From contig DETK01000045.1 in NCBI GenBank assembly GCA_002361615.1, forward strand, positions 10,770 to 74,769: a stretch of 64,000 bases of DNA. The letters run 5' to 3'. Below are positions 38,544-46,995 of the stretch, one piece after another. This DNA comes from Bacteroidales bacterium UBA3290. Its GTDB lineage: Bacteria > Bacteroidota > Bacteroidia > Bacteroidales > UBA932. The position numbers were made by a program, and so were the translations under genes. The stretch's first letter is position 1; every line of letters begins with the position of its first letter. The notes under the pieces were generated by a model. It was not told the DNA's origin. It did not search any database and saw only the letters and a program-made list of their open reading frames with translations.

Positions 38544-41468
38544 TCAGAAGCGGCGTCCGCCACCCCATCCGCCGGGGCCGCGGCCAGGACCGCCGGGACC
38601 ACCGGGCCCGCGCATGCCACCGCGCTGACCGCCGAAGTTGCCGAAACGGTAGGTCAGGCTCAGCATGACGTAGCGGCCGAGCGTGTTGTTCTGCGTATCC
38701 TGCACGTAGTTGTCACGGGTCGAGCGATAAGTGTTGCGCGACTGGTTGAGGATGTCATAGACCTTCAGGGCCAGGGTGAACTGGTTCTTGAAGAGTTGCT
38801 TGCTGATTTCCGCGTTCCATACCAGGGTAGGATCGTTGTAACCGGCGTTGTAGCCGTTGTAGAAGGTGTAGCGTGCATCGGTCTGGAAGTTGATCACATC
38901 GGGAATCTTGGCGATCACCTGTCCCTGCACGTTGCTCGTCCAGGTAGCCGGACGATTGCTTTCGTTGATGGTGTACCAGGTCTTGGAATAGCGGGTGCCG
39001 CCGCCGAGGGATGCCTCGAAGATGTCGTCGCGGAAGACCAGGCGGAGGTTTTCACCGGCTGACAGGGTCTGGTAGCCGTTCTGCGTATAGTTCGCCAGAT
39101 TCAGGTAGGAACTCTTGTCGGTGCCGTCGATCGACGCGTCGCCCACAAGAGAAACGCCCGTCGAGAAGTTGGTGTTGGTGAACGACATGATCGAGAACTT
39201 GCTCTTGGCGATCGGCGTATTGAACATGATGAAGGTTCCGGCAGTCCAGGCGCCCCGCTCATTGTTCATCGGCACGGTGTAGGTGACGCCCCGGCTGTCC
39301 TGCCAGCTGGCGTTGACGATATTGTTGACGCGGTACGACACGTTCGCGTTGACGTTGAACGAGGCGTAGGTCTTCATGTTGGTCGAATTGTAGCGCACCG
39401 ACATATTGTGGGCGAAAGAAGGGGTCAGGCCCATGTTACCGAGCGTCACGCGCTGCGGGTTCGAGTTGTCGGGCACCGGCATCATCTGGGTCAGGCTCGG
39501 CTGCGAGGAGTTGCCGCGGTAGTTGATGCGCAGCATCTGGGCGTCGCTGAAGTTGATGTCGATGCGGGCGTTCGGCGACCAGTTGAGCACCTTGAGCGTG
39601 GTGTCGAGCGAATTGAGGCCGCGGACGGTGCGGTTGTGCGTGGTCTGCGGCTGCAGGCTGGCACCGATTGTGATGTTGTATTTCTCTTCCTGCTTGCGGA
39701 GGTTGATACCGGCGTTCTGGCGATGTACCTCGTTGGAGATGTCGCTGCTGAAGAGATCGTCCTTCACGTTGTAGCCGCCCACACCTTTATCATACGTATC
39801 CTTGGTGGAAGTGCTCCGCGAATAATTGTAGGAATAATTGGCTTCCAGGTAGAAGTTCTTGCCCAGCGGCTCGGTGTAGGACACGCGGCCGTTCATGCCG
39901 ACCGTCCGTGACTTGGTCCGGTACATCTGGTCCACGATCGTGGAGTCGATGATATAATCGCCGGTACGGTCTTCCATCGCCCGGTCGTCATAGGTGAACG
40001 CACGGGTGAGCGACTGGTTGTAACCCTCCATATTGTCGTTGCTGAACGAATAACGCGCATTGACCGAAATGGTACGGCCGGGCTTGCCGAGGCGCTGGCG
40101 CCACAGGATACGGCCGTTGGCGCGCTGGTTGTGGCTGTCGCCGAAGGAGGCGCTGTTACCGTCGTTGACCTTGCGGGTGAGATTGCCCGTCAGCTTGTCG
40201 GTGGAGAAGGTGCTCCGGTCTTCGAAGTCGCCCCAGCCGATGTTGAAGTTCGGTTCGAAGAGCAGCGAGGTGTTCTTGGAAATCTTCCAGTCGGCACGGG
40301 CACCGGCGCGGACACCCCAGGTGCTGGTACGGGTGAATCCCTCGTCCGCGGCGATGAGGCTGGAGCCGTCTTTCTGGAAGGTCTGACGGAGCGTCTTCTC
40401 TTCTACGAGGCGCTCATTGCCGTTGAACATGGCGTTGCCCACGATTTCGGACTTGTCGTTCCAGGTATAGCCGCCGTTGAAACCGGCCATATAGGAGCTC
40501 GAGATGCCGTTGCCGCCGAAGCCGCCGCCACCCATTCCGCCGCGCATGCCGCCGCCGCGCATACCGCCCATCGCACCGGCCGCCATGTCGTTGAAACCAC
40601 GGTTGTTGGTATTGTTGGCGTTGCCGATGAAAGCCAGCTGGGATTTCTCCGTGAAGTTGGCCACCATAGCCGCCGTCTGGTAGCGCAGATCGTTTACGGC
40701 GCCCTTGCCCTGCATGTCATATCCGCCACCGCCCATCACATTGCCGAACCAGCCGTTCATCATGCCTTTGCGGACGCCCAGGTCGAGGACGGTTTCCTCT
40801 TCCCCATCGTCGATGCCCGTGAACTCAGCCTGTTCCGACTTCTTGTCCACGATGCTGACACGCTCGATGATGTTGGCGGGAAGGTTCTTGCTGGCGATTG
40901 AAGGATCGTCGAGGAAGAACTGCTTGCCGTCGATCTGGATCTTGGAGATGGTCTTGCCGTTGGCGGTGATGCTGCCGTCGGAGCTGACCTCCACGCCCGG
41001 AAGTTTCTTGAGCAGGTCTTCCAGCACGTCGTTGTCGCCCGATTTGATCAGGGTCACGTTGTGCGTGACGGTGTCTTTCTTGACGATGATCGGGTTGCCG
41101 ACATCCGTGACCGTGGCGCCCTTGAGGAAGTTTGCCTGGACGGCCATCGTTTTGGTGCCCAGGTCGGTGTCCTTGCGGATGTCGACGACTTCTTCATAGT
41201 TGTCGTAGCCCATCAGCATCGCAGAAACCTTATACTTGCCGGCAGGAATGCCTTTGATCTCGGCCAAACCGGCATCGTCGCTCTGGGAATACTTCAGCAC
41301 ATCGGTCTTCCCGTCGGGTGTGACAGCTACGGTAGCATAGCCTACGGGCTCGCCGTTATCTTTATCTACCAGCTTGATTTTCAGATTGTAACTTTGTGCC
41401 TGGACTGCCGTTGCCAGGCAGAGTGTAAGGAGGGTCAGCAAAACGGACCGGAAGAAACTGTATTTCAT
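38544..41468 (-). CDS. outer-membrane beta-barrel protein with carboxypeptidase-regulatory-like domain
   Basis: A 974-residue protein with signal peptide (MKYSFFRSVLLTLLTLCLATAVQAQ). Residues 26-110 form a CarboxypepD_reg-like domain (VDKDNGEPVGYATVAV...GIPAGKYKVSAMLMGYDNYEE). A plug-like domain follows (LEDLLKKLPGVEVSSDGSITANGKTISKIQIDGKQFF), then a long OMP_b-brl_3-type barrel. A Gly/Met/Arg-rich insert (GAMGGMRGGGMRGGMGGGG) and a Gly/Arg/Pro-rich C-terminus ending GGRRF are unusual. TonB-dependent receptor-like, without a TonB box visible. Substrate unknown; no SusD partner nearby. Confidence 0.88.
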   Translation of the reverse strand: MKYSFFRSVLLTLLTLCLATAVQAQSYNLKIKLVDKDNGEPVGYATVAVTPDGKTDVLKYSQSDDAGLAEIKGIPAGKYKVSAMLMGYDNYEEVVDIRKDTDLGTKTMAVQANFLKGATVTDVGNPIIVKKDTVTHNVTLIKSGDNDVLEDLLKKLPGVEVSSDGSITANGKTISKIQIDGKQFFLDDPSIASKNLPANIIERVSIVDKKSEQAEFTGIDDGEEETVLDLGVRKGMMNGWFGNVMGGGGYDMQGKGAVNDLRYQTAAMVANFTEKSQLAFIGNANNTNNRGFNDMAAGAMGGMRGGGMRGGMGGGGFGGNGISSSYMAGFNGGYTWNDKSEIVGNAMFNGNERLVEEKTLRQTFQKDGSSLIAADEGFTRTSTWGVRAGARADWKISKNTSLLFEPNFNIGWGDFEDRSTFSTDKLTGNLTRKVNDGNSASFGDSHNQRANGRILWRQRLGKPGRTISVNARYSFSNDNMEGYNQSLTRAFTYDDRAMEDRTGDYIIDSTIVDQMYRTKSRTVGMNGRVSYTEPLGKNFYLEANYSYNYSRSTSTKDTYDKGVGGYNVKDDLFSSDISNEVHRQNAGINLRKQEEKYNITIGASLQPQTTHNRTVRGLNSLDTTLKVLNWSPNARIDINFSDAQMLRINYRGNSSQPSLTQMMPVPDNSNPQRVTLGNMGLTPSFAHNMSVRYNSTNMKTYASFNVNANVSYRVNNIVNASWQDSRGVTYTVPMNNERGAWTAGTFIMFNTPIAKSKFSIMSFTNTNFSTGVSLVGDASIDGTDKSSYLNLANYTQNGYQTLSAGENLRLVFRDDIFEASLGGGTRYSKTWYTINESNRPATWTSNVQGQVIAKIPDVINFQTDARYTFYNGYNAGYNDPTLVWNAEISKQLFKNQFTLALKVYDILNQSRNTYRSTRDNYVQDTQNNTLGRYVMLSLTYRFGNFGGQRGGMRGPGGPGGPGRGPGGWGGGRRF

Positions 41469-41546
41469 ATAAAAAGGTGTATCAAAAATCAACGCATCTT
41501 AGACTCGCGTCCGGATGGAAAGTTAAACCGGGAAGTACTTTTTTTA

Positions 41547-42128
41547 CTATTTTTCGGCTTCCACGCCTTCCTGCACGCGGCCGGGATGCGCTTCTATGAA
41601 GGATTTCCAGTTGCGGGAGGACGAAGTGTCCACAAGCGGACTGGTCAACTGGTAAAAATGGCACATGGCGATGGCCAGCGCGTCGGTCGCATCGAGGAAT
41701 TTGGCGTCGTCGAGCGATGTATGGAGCGTCTTCTCCATCAGGAGCTTGACCTGCTCCTTCGATGCGTCGCCGCGGCCCGTGATGGCCATCTTCACCTTGC
41801 GGGGCGCATATTCGAAGACCGGGATCTGCCGGTGCAGGGCCGCGGCGATGGCCGCTCCCTGGGCCCGGCCGAGCTTGAGCATCGACTGCACGTTCTTGCC
41901 GTAGAACGGCGCCTCGATGGCCAGGTCATCCGGGGCATAACGCTCCATCAGCGCCCCGACGCCTTCGAAGATGCGGCTCAGCTTCAGGAAGTGGTCCTTC
42001 TCCTTGCGCAGGTCGATCACGCCCATATCCACATAGTGGACGCTCTTCTTATCTACGAGAATGACCCCGTAACCAAGGATGTTGGTACCGGGGTCGATTC
42101 CCAGGATAATGCGTTGCTGCGCGGCCAT
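41547..42128 (-). CDS. ruvC: Holliday junction endonuclease RuvC
   Basis: A 193-residue resolvase. The catalytic acids are visible: GIDPGTNILGYG (first Asp), LAIEAPFYGKN (Glu) and LDATDALAIAMCHFYQL (Asp pair), with GRGDASKEQVKLLME. It overlaps the serS stop by one base (TGATG), so it is translated in tandem with serS. Its tail (SSRNWKSFIEAHPGRVQEGVEAEK) is slightly longer than E. coli RuvC. Confidence 0.95.
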   Translation of the reverse strand: MAAQQRIILGIDPGTNILGYGVILVDKKSVHYVDMGVIDLRKEKDHFLKLSRIFEGVGALMERYAPDDLAIEAPFYGKNVQSMLKLGRAQGAAIAAALHRQIPVFEYAPRKVKMAITGRGDASKEQVKLLMEKTLHTSLDDAKFLDATDALAIAMCHFYQLTSPLVDTSSSRNWKSFIEAHPGRVQEGVEAEK

Positions 42129-43399
42129 CAGATCAGGTCGAAACCGGTGTACTTGCGCAGCACCTCGGGCACGACGATGTGGCCGTCGGCGGTCTGGTAG
42201 TTCTCGATGATGGTGGCCAGGATGCGCGGAAGGGCCAGTGAGCTGCCGTTGAGCGTATGGGCGAGCTGCGTTTTGCCGTTCTCATCCTTATAGCGGAGTT
42301 TCAGGCGGTTGGCCTGATAGGATTCGAAGTTCGAGACCGAGCTGACTTCGAGCCAGCGCTGCTGTGCGGCGGAGAACACCTCGAAGTCGTAGGTGATGGC
42401 GGAGGTGAAGCTCATGTCGCCGCCGCAGAGCCGCAGGATGCGGTACGGCAGGCCGAGGCCCTGTACCAGCGTCTCTACGTGGGCGACCATCTCGTCGAGA
42501 GCGGCGTAGGAATTCTCCGGGAGCTCGAGGCGGACGATCTCCACCTTGTCGAACTGGTGCAGGCGGTTCAGGCCGCGTACGTCCTTGCCATAGGAGCCGG
42601 CTTCACGGCGCCAGCACGGCGTGTAGGCCGTCATCTTGACGGGGAAATCTTCCGGCTTGAGGATCACGTCGCGATAGATGTTGGTCACGGGAACTTCCGC
42701 GGTCGGAATCATATAGAAACCGTCGAGCGGGGCGAAGTACATCTGCCCCTCCTTGTCGGGGAGCTGGCCGGTACCGAAACCGGAATCGGCGTTGACCATA
42801 TAAGGCGGCTGATATTCCAGGTAGCCGGCATCGGTATTCTTCTCCAGGAACCAGGAGATGAGCGCGCGCTGGATCTTCGCACCTTTGCCTTTATAGACGG
42901 GGAAACCGGCGCCGGTGAGCTTCACGCCCAGGTCGAAGTCGATGATATCGAGCTTCTTGACCAGTTCCCAGTGCGGCAGGGCGTGCTCCGGCAGATGCGG
43001 TTCGGGGCCGCCTTTCTTGACCACGAGATTGTCTTCTGCGGTACGGCCTTCCGGCACGAGGGCGCAGGGAAGGTTCGGCAGCAGGACGACGAGTTCCTGT
43101 TGTTTCTTCTCCGCTTCGGCCATTTTCTCTTCGAGCGCCTTGGACTGCTCTTTCAGTTCGGCGACCGATTTCTTGGCGGCTTCCGCCTCGTCGCGGCGGC
43201 CCTGTTTCATCAGGGAACCGATCTCGGCGGCCTTGGCTTTCTGCTGCGCCAGGCAGGCGTCCAGTTCCGTCTGGGCGGCACGGCGCTGACGGTCCATATC
43301 CAGGATCTGGTAAACGATATCTTTGGCATCGAAATGCTTGACCTGCAGGCGTTCGATGACGAATTCGGGATTTTCGCGGAGAAGTTTGAGGGTTAACAT
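42128..43399 (-). CDS. serS: seryl-tRNA synthetase
   Basis: A 423-residue class II synthetase. The N-terminal tRNA-binding coiled coil spans about 30-105. The catalytic core has TAEVPVTNIYRD, motif 2 TPCWRREAGSYGKDVRGLNRLHQFDKVE and motif 3 HTLNGSSLALPRILATIIENYQ. Full length. A TATATTTG element (minus strand) lies 22 bp upstream of the ATG, and the stop is coupled to ruvC. Confidence 0.97.
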   Translation of the reverse strand: MLTLKLLRENPEFVIERLQVKHFDAKDIVYQILDMDRQRRAAQTELDACLAQQKAKAAEIGSLMKQGRRDEAEAAKKSVAELKEQSKALEEKMAEAEKKQQELVVLLPNLPCALVPEGRTAEDNLVVKKGGPEPHLPEHALPHWELVKKLDIIDFDLGVKLTGAGFPVYKGKGAKIQRALISWFLEKNTDAGYLEYQPPYMVNADSGFGTGQLPDKEGQMYFAPLDGFYMIPTAEVPVTNIYRDVILKPEDFPVKMTAYTPCWRREAGSYGKDVRGLNRLHQFDKVEIVRLELPENSYAALDEMVAHVETLVQGLGLPYRILRLCGGDMSFTSAITYDFEVFSAAQQRWLEVSSVSNFESYQANRLKLRYKDENGKTQLAHTLNGSSLALPRILATIIENYQTADGHIVVPEVLRKYTGFDLI

Positions 43400-43421
43400 C
43401 GTTCTATTTTTTTATAGCGCG

Positions 43422-43429
43422 CAAATATA
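43422..43429 (-). promoter_or_regulatory. TAnnTTTG -7 promoter element for serS-ruvC
   Basis: TATATTTG on the minus strand, 22 bp upstream of the serS ATG and immediately after the T-tract of the rplU-rpmA terminator. Confidence 0.55.
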
Positions 43430-43430
43430 C

Positions 43431-43462
43431 AAAAAAAGAGGAAAACCTGACAGGTCTTCCTC
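43431..43462 (-). terminator. intrinsic terminator of rplU-rpmA
   Basis: Minus-strand hairpin GAGGAAGACCTG-(TCAGG...)-CTC, arms spanning 43462-43438, followed by seven T residues (43437-43431). Typical rho-independent terminator 28 bp after the rpmA stop. Confidence 0.75.
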
Positions 43463-43489
43463 TCTTTTATCTTCAATCCTGAAACCGCA

Positions 43490-43759
43490 CTAGGCTTCCG
43501 CCTTCGGCATGGGGACGACGGACACATAGGACTTGTCGCCCAGTTTCTTCTTGAAAGTGACAACACCGTCGACGAGTGCGAACAGGGTGTGGTCTTTACC
43601 CATACCTACGTTTTCACCCGGATAGTGGACAGTGCCTCTTTGACGGACGAGGATATTGCCGGCTTTGCAGATCTGACCACCGAACAATTTGACGCCCAAA
43701 CGTTTGCTTTGTGATTCACGGCCGTTCTTGGAACTACCTACACCTTTTTTGTGTGCCAT
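43490..43759 (-). CDS. rpmA: 50S ribosomal protein L27
   Basis: An 89-residue protein beginning MAHKKGVGSSKNGRESQSKRLGVK, followed by GNILVRQRGTVHYPGENVGMGKDHTLFALVDG; both are L27 hallmarks. It lacks the N-terminal extension that some Firmicutes cleave. It follows rplU after 26 bp. Confidence 0.98.
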   Translation of the reverse strand: MAHKKGVGSSKNGRESQSKRLGVKLFGGQICKAGNILVRQRGTVHYPGENVGMGKDHTLFALVDGVVTFKKKLGDKSYVSVVPMPKAEA

Positions 43760-43785
43760 AATTCGTTCTTGTTTTTAATGGTTAG

Positions 43786-44094
43786 TTAAGCAATGCCTTC
43801 GATCTGGAGTTTCGTAAGATACTGGCGGTGACCGTTCTTCTTCTGATAGCCCTTGCGACGCTTCTTCTTGAAGATGATCACTTTGTCACCCTTGCAATGC
43901 TCGACGACGGTAGCCTTCACAGCTGCGCCATCGATGTAGGGGGCACCGACCTTGACGTCACCCTCGTTGTCGAGAAGCAACACCTTGTCGAAAGAGAGAG
44001 CCTCACCGACCTCGGCAGCCTGACGGTTGACGAAGATCTGCTTGCCCGCTTCCACTTTGAACTGTTGTCCTGCAATGTCTACGATTGCGTACAT
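43786..44094 (-). CDS. rplU: 50S ribosomal protein L21
   Basis: A 102-residue protein: MYAIVDIAGQQFKVEAGKQIFVNRQ at the start and the conserved KVIIFKKKRRKGYQKKNGHRQYLTKLQIEGI at the end. First gene of the rplU-rpmA operon. Its leader of about 95 nt, from the promoter near 44200, includes a GATAG...CTATC hairpin and may hold autoregulatory structure. Confidence 0.98.
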   Translation of the reverse strand: MYAIVDIAGQQFKVEAGKQIFVNRQAAEVGEALSFDKVLLLDNEGDVKVGAPYIDGAAVKATVVEHCKGDKVIIFKKKRRKGYQKKNGHRQYLTKLQIEGIA

Positions 44095-44193
44095 AAATAA
44101 ATTTTGTTTAAAAAATTTACAACCGTAAGCGGATAGCCTTGTAACTATCTCTTAATCACTAGCTTAACGATTATCTAACAATGTTTAGGGATG

Positions 44194-44224
44194 CAAAGAT
44201 ACGCAATTAATCCGATTCTGCAAA
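44194..44224 (-). promoter_or_regulatory. Bacteroidota-type promoter of rplU-rpmA
   Basis: Minus strand TTTG (44224-44221), 19-bp spacer, TATCTTTG (44201-44194). The upstream half touches the stop of the aminotransferase gene. Confidence 0.65.
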
Positions 44225-44225
44225 T

Positions 44226-45425
44226 TTATTTGACCCGGCCGGGGTAGGTTTCGAGGGCTTTTTCGAGGCAGACCAGGGCGTGGCGGAGGTCTTCTTCCTT
44301 GAGGACGTAGGCCAGGCGGATCTGGTTGGTGCCGAGGCCCTTGGTGGCGTAGAAGCCGGCCATCGGGGCAACCATCACGGTCTCACCGTTGTAGTTGAAC
44401 TCCTCGAGGAGCCATTTGGCGAACTTCTCGGCATCGTCGACCGGGAGCTGGGCGGCTGCATAGAAGGCACCCATCGGACGGGGAGCGATCACGCCCTTCA
44501 TCTTCTGGAGACCGTCGATCAGCACGTCGCGGCGATGGATGTACTCGTCGCGGACAGCCTTGAAGTAGGATGCCGGGGCGTCGAGCGCTCCTTCGGCTGC
44601 GATCTGGCCGTAGGACGGCGAGCAGAGACGGGCCTGTGCGTAACGCATCACGGCGGCCATCACTTCCTTGTTGCGGGATACCAGATAGCCGATGCGCGCA
44701 CCGCAGAGGCTGTAGCGCTTCGACACGGAGTCAAGCAGGATGACGTTCTGCTCCAGGCCGGGGATGTGCATGCAGGAGAAGTGCGGTTCGTCGGTGTAGC
44801 AGAATTCACGGTACACTTCATCGGCGAAGATGAACAGACCGTATTTCTTGGCGATTTCGCCCAGTTCGAGCAGCGCCTTCTTCGTGTAGAGGCAGCCCGT
44901 GGGGTTGCCCGGGTTGCAGATCACCACGCCTTTGGTCTTGGGGGTGATGTGCTTCTCCACCTCGCTCATCGGCGGAAGGGCGAAGCCGTCCTCGATATGC
45001 GTGGTGATGGGCACCAGTTTCACGTCGTTCTGGAGCGCGAAGGAGTTGTAGTTGGTATAGAACGGCTCGAAGACGATGACTTCGTCGTCGGGGTCGCAGG
45101 TCACGGAGAGGGCGATCTGCAGGGCCTCGCTGCCACCGTTAGTAATGTTGATGTCGGCAGCCTCCACGTTGATGCCGATGCGCTGGTAGTAGCGCGCAAC
45201 ACCTTCACGCAGCGAGTCGTTGCCGCCGCTCTTGGCATAGGAAACGACCTTCAGCTTGTTGTTCTTCACGGCATCGAGGGCCTCTTCAGGCGACTCGATG
45301 TCGGGCTGGCCGATGTTCAGATGATATACTTTGATGCCGCGTTTCTTGGCTGCGTCCGCGAAGGGGACGAGTTTGCGGATCGGAGAGGCGGGCATGGCCT
45401 GCGCCTTTTTGGATAGGGTAAGCAT
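44226..45425 (-). CDS. PLP-dependent aspartate-type aminotransferase
   Basis: A 399-residue class I aminotransferase. The substrate/PLP motifs are SYAKSGGNDSLREGVARYY, NITNGGSEALQIAL, CNPGNPTGCLYTKKAL, FADEVYREFCY and the PLP lysine in LDSVSKRYSLCGARIGYLV. Such enzymes convert aspartate and 2-oxoglutarate to oxaloacetate and glutamate, or act on related amino acids. It follows the PBP4 gene after 18 bp and is probably co-transcribed with it. Confidence 0.9.
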   Translation of the reverse strand: MLTLSKKAQAMPASPIRKLVPFADAAKKRGIKVYHLNIGQPDIESPEEALDAVKNNKLKVVSYAKSGGNDSLREGVARYYQRIGINVEAADINITNGGSEALQIALSVTCDPDDEVIVFEPFYTNYNSFALQNDVKLVPITTHIEDGFALPPMSEVEKHITPKTKGVVICNPGNPTGCLYTKKALLELGEIAKKYGLFIFADEVYREFCYTDEPHFSCMHIPGLEQNVILLDSVSKRYSLCGARIGYLVSRNKEVMAAVMRYAQARLCSPSYGQIAAEGALDAPASYFKAVRDEYIHRRDVLIDGLQKMKGVIAPRPMGAFYAAAQLPVDDAEKFAKWLLEEFNYNGETVMVAPMAGFYATKGLGTNQIRLAYVLKEEDLRHALVCLEKALETYPGRVK

Positions 45426-45443
45426 TATGGATGGATTTGGGTT

Positions 45444-46940
45444 TTATTGTTGCATGGCTCCGTATTTGCCGAGCTCCTCGAGGAAGCCCTCGATCTTGGG
45501 CTGGACCTTGCTGGTCGGGCAGTCGTAGTTGTTGACCAGGATCGCGAAGCGGATCAGCCCGCGCTTCGAATCGACATAGCCGGCATAGCAGCGTACGCTG
45601 GAGAGCGAACCGCTCTTGGCATAGATGGTTTTCTTGATTTCGGGATCGGCCTTCCGGAGCACGTTCTCAAGGGTGCCGGGACGGCCCGGGCCCGGGAAGG
45701 TCTCCTTGTATTCCTTGAAATCGGGACTCGTGGCCATCATCTTGTAGAAGTTGGTGAAGAAGCGCGGGGAAACGTAGTTCTGGCGGGAGAGGCCGCTGCC
45801 GTCGTCCTGCGTATAGCCGTATGTCGAGACGCCCCGGTCTTTGAGGTATTCCTTGATGATGCGGCGCGCCTGGCTGTAGGACACGTTCATGCACTCCTTG
45901 CCGGTCTTGCGCTCGAGGAGGGTCTTGCCCACCATCTTGAAGATGGTCTCGGCGAAGAAGTTGTTGCTGATGGTATTGGTTACCTTGACGATGCGGCGCA
46001 GTTCGGGCGAGAAGGTCTCGGCGATGTATTTCAGGTCTTTCTGGGCGGGGACGGCATAGTCGTACGCCATCTGGCGCACGTCGGTGACACCCTTGCAGCC
46101 GATGCCGTTCTTCTGGAGGTAGGCCGCGAATTCAGAGGCGCAGGTGGCGGGACCGTACTTATTCGACTGGACCAGCGTGCGGGGTTTGGCGTCGATGCCG
46201 TAGGTACCCACAAACTTGCCGATCGGGGTGATGCTGGAGGCGAAGTATTCGGTGTTGTCGCCGTCGCCTTTTTCACCCGTGGTCACTTCATTGATGTAGG
46301 TCATATAGGGAGAGTACGGGCCGACCGGGGTGATGCGGACCGGATCGCCCACGAACGCACCGGCTTCCACCTCGAAATAGGTGAGATTCTCGCAGAAAGA
46401 CAGGCCGGACGTTCCGCTGCCATAGTCGTAACCGATGTTGCCGTAAGACCAGCTGGAAGGGATGGATTCCTCTTCGTAGATGCGGTCGTCGCCCACGATG
46501 CGGCCGTTGATGCGCCGGATGCCGGCTTTCTTGACGGCGCTGGCCCAGGCCTTGAAGACCGTGTCGATCGGCGTGGCGATCGTGTCGCGCGAGCCCAGGG
46601 TCGGGTCGGCGCCACCTACGATGTAGAGGTTGCCATGCAGGACGCCGTTCTCGATCCGGCCGTCGTAGGCCACGCGGGTCGAGAAGCGGTAGTCCGGGCC
46701 GAGGACCTCGTAGCCGAGTCCCGTGGTGATGGTCTTCATCGTCGAGGCGGTGAGCAGGGGCATGTCGGGATTCCAGGCGGCGATCTGGCGGCCGCTCTCG
46801 TCGACGGCCAGGATGCCGACGACGGCGTTGATCAGCAGCGAGTCGGTTTTCATCTGCTGGTCGATGTAGGTCTGGACACGGTTCTGGCCGAAGCTCATCA
46901 AGGGAATGAGCGTCAAGGCGATCAGGATACTCTTTTTCAT
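45444..46940 (-). CDS. dacB: D-alanyl-D-alanine carboxypeptidase/endopeptidase (PBP4/DacB)
   Basis: A 498-residue periplasmic enzyme with signal peptide (MKKSILIALTLIPLMSFGQ). The S13 motifs are visible: SxxK as TASTMKTITTG (about residues 62-72), the SxN box likely in TISNNFFAETIFKMVG, and K[ST]G as YAKSGSLSSVRCYAGYV. The length includes the inserted domains usual for DacB. It trims or hydrolyses peptidoglycan cross-links. The divergent neighbour is an exported glutamate-racemase-like lipoprotein, and the two -7 boxes are almost touching, suggesting shared control. Confidence 0.93.
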   Translation of the reverse strand: MKKSILIALTLIPLMSFGQNRVQTYIDQQMKTDSLLINAVVGILAVDESGRQIAAWNPDMPLLTASTMKTITTGLGYEVLGPDYRFSTRVAYDGRIENGVLHGNLYIVGGADPTLGSRDTIATPIDTVFKAWASAVKKAGIRRINGRIVGDDRIYEEESIPSSWSYGNIGYDYGSGTSGLSFCENLTYFEVEAGAFVGDPVRITPVGPYSPYMTYINEVTTGEKGDGDNTEYFASSITPIGKFVGTYGIDAKPRTLVQSNKYGPATCASEFAAYLQKNGIGCKGVTDVRQMAYDYAVPAQKDLKYIAETFSPELRRIVKVTNTISNNFFAETIFKMVGKTLLERKTGKECMNVSYSQARRIIKEYLKDRGVSTYGYTQDDGSGLSRQNYVSPRFFTNFYKMMATSPDFKEYKETFPGPGRPGTLENVLRKADPEIKKTIYAKSGSLSSVRCYAGYVDSKRGLIRFAILVNNYDCPTSKVQPKIEGFLEELGKYGAMQQ

Positions 46941-46960
46941 AACCGGTTTCTTTATTCTTA

Positions 46961-46977
46961 CAAAAATAGTAAATTTG
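46961..46977. promoter_or_regulatory. abutting divergent -7 elements of dacB and the racemase-like gene
   Basis: TATTTTTG on the minus strand (46968-46961) for dacB and TAAATTTG on the plus strand (46970-46977) for the racemase-like gene are separated by a single base. Polymerases could not occupy both at once, so the two genes may be transcribed alternately. Confidence 0.5.
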
Positions 46978-46995
46978 CAGTCTAAAACCAAAAAT

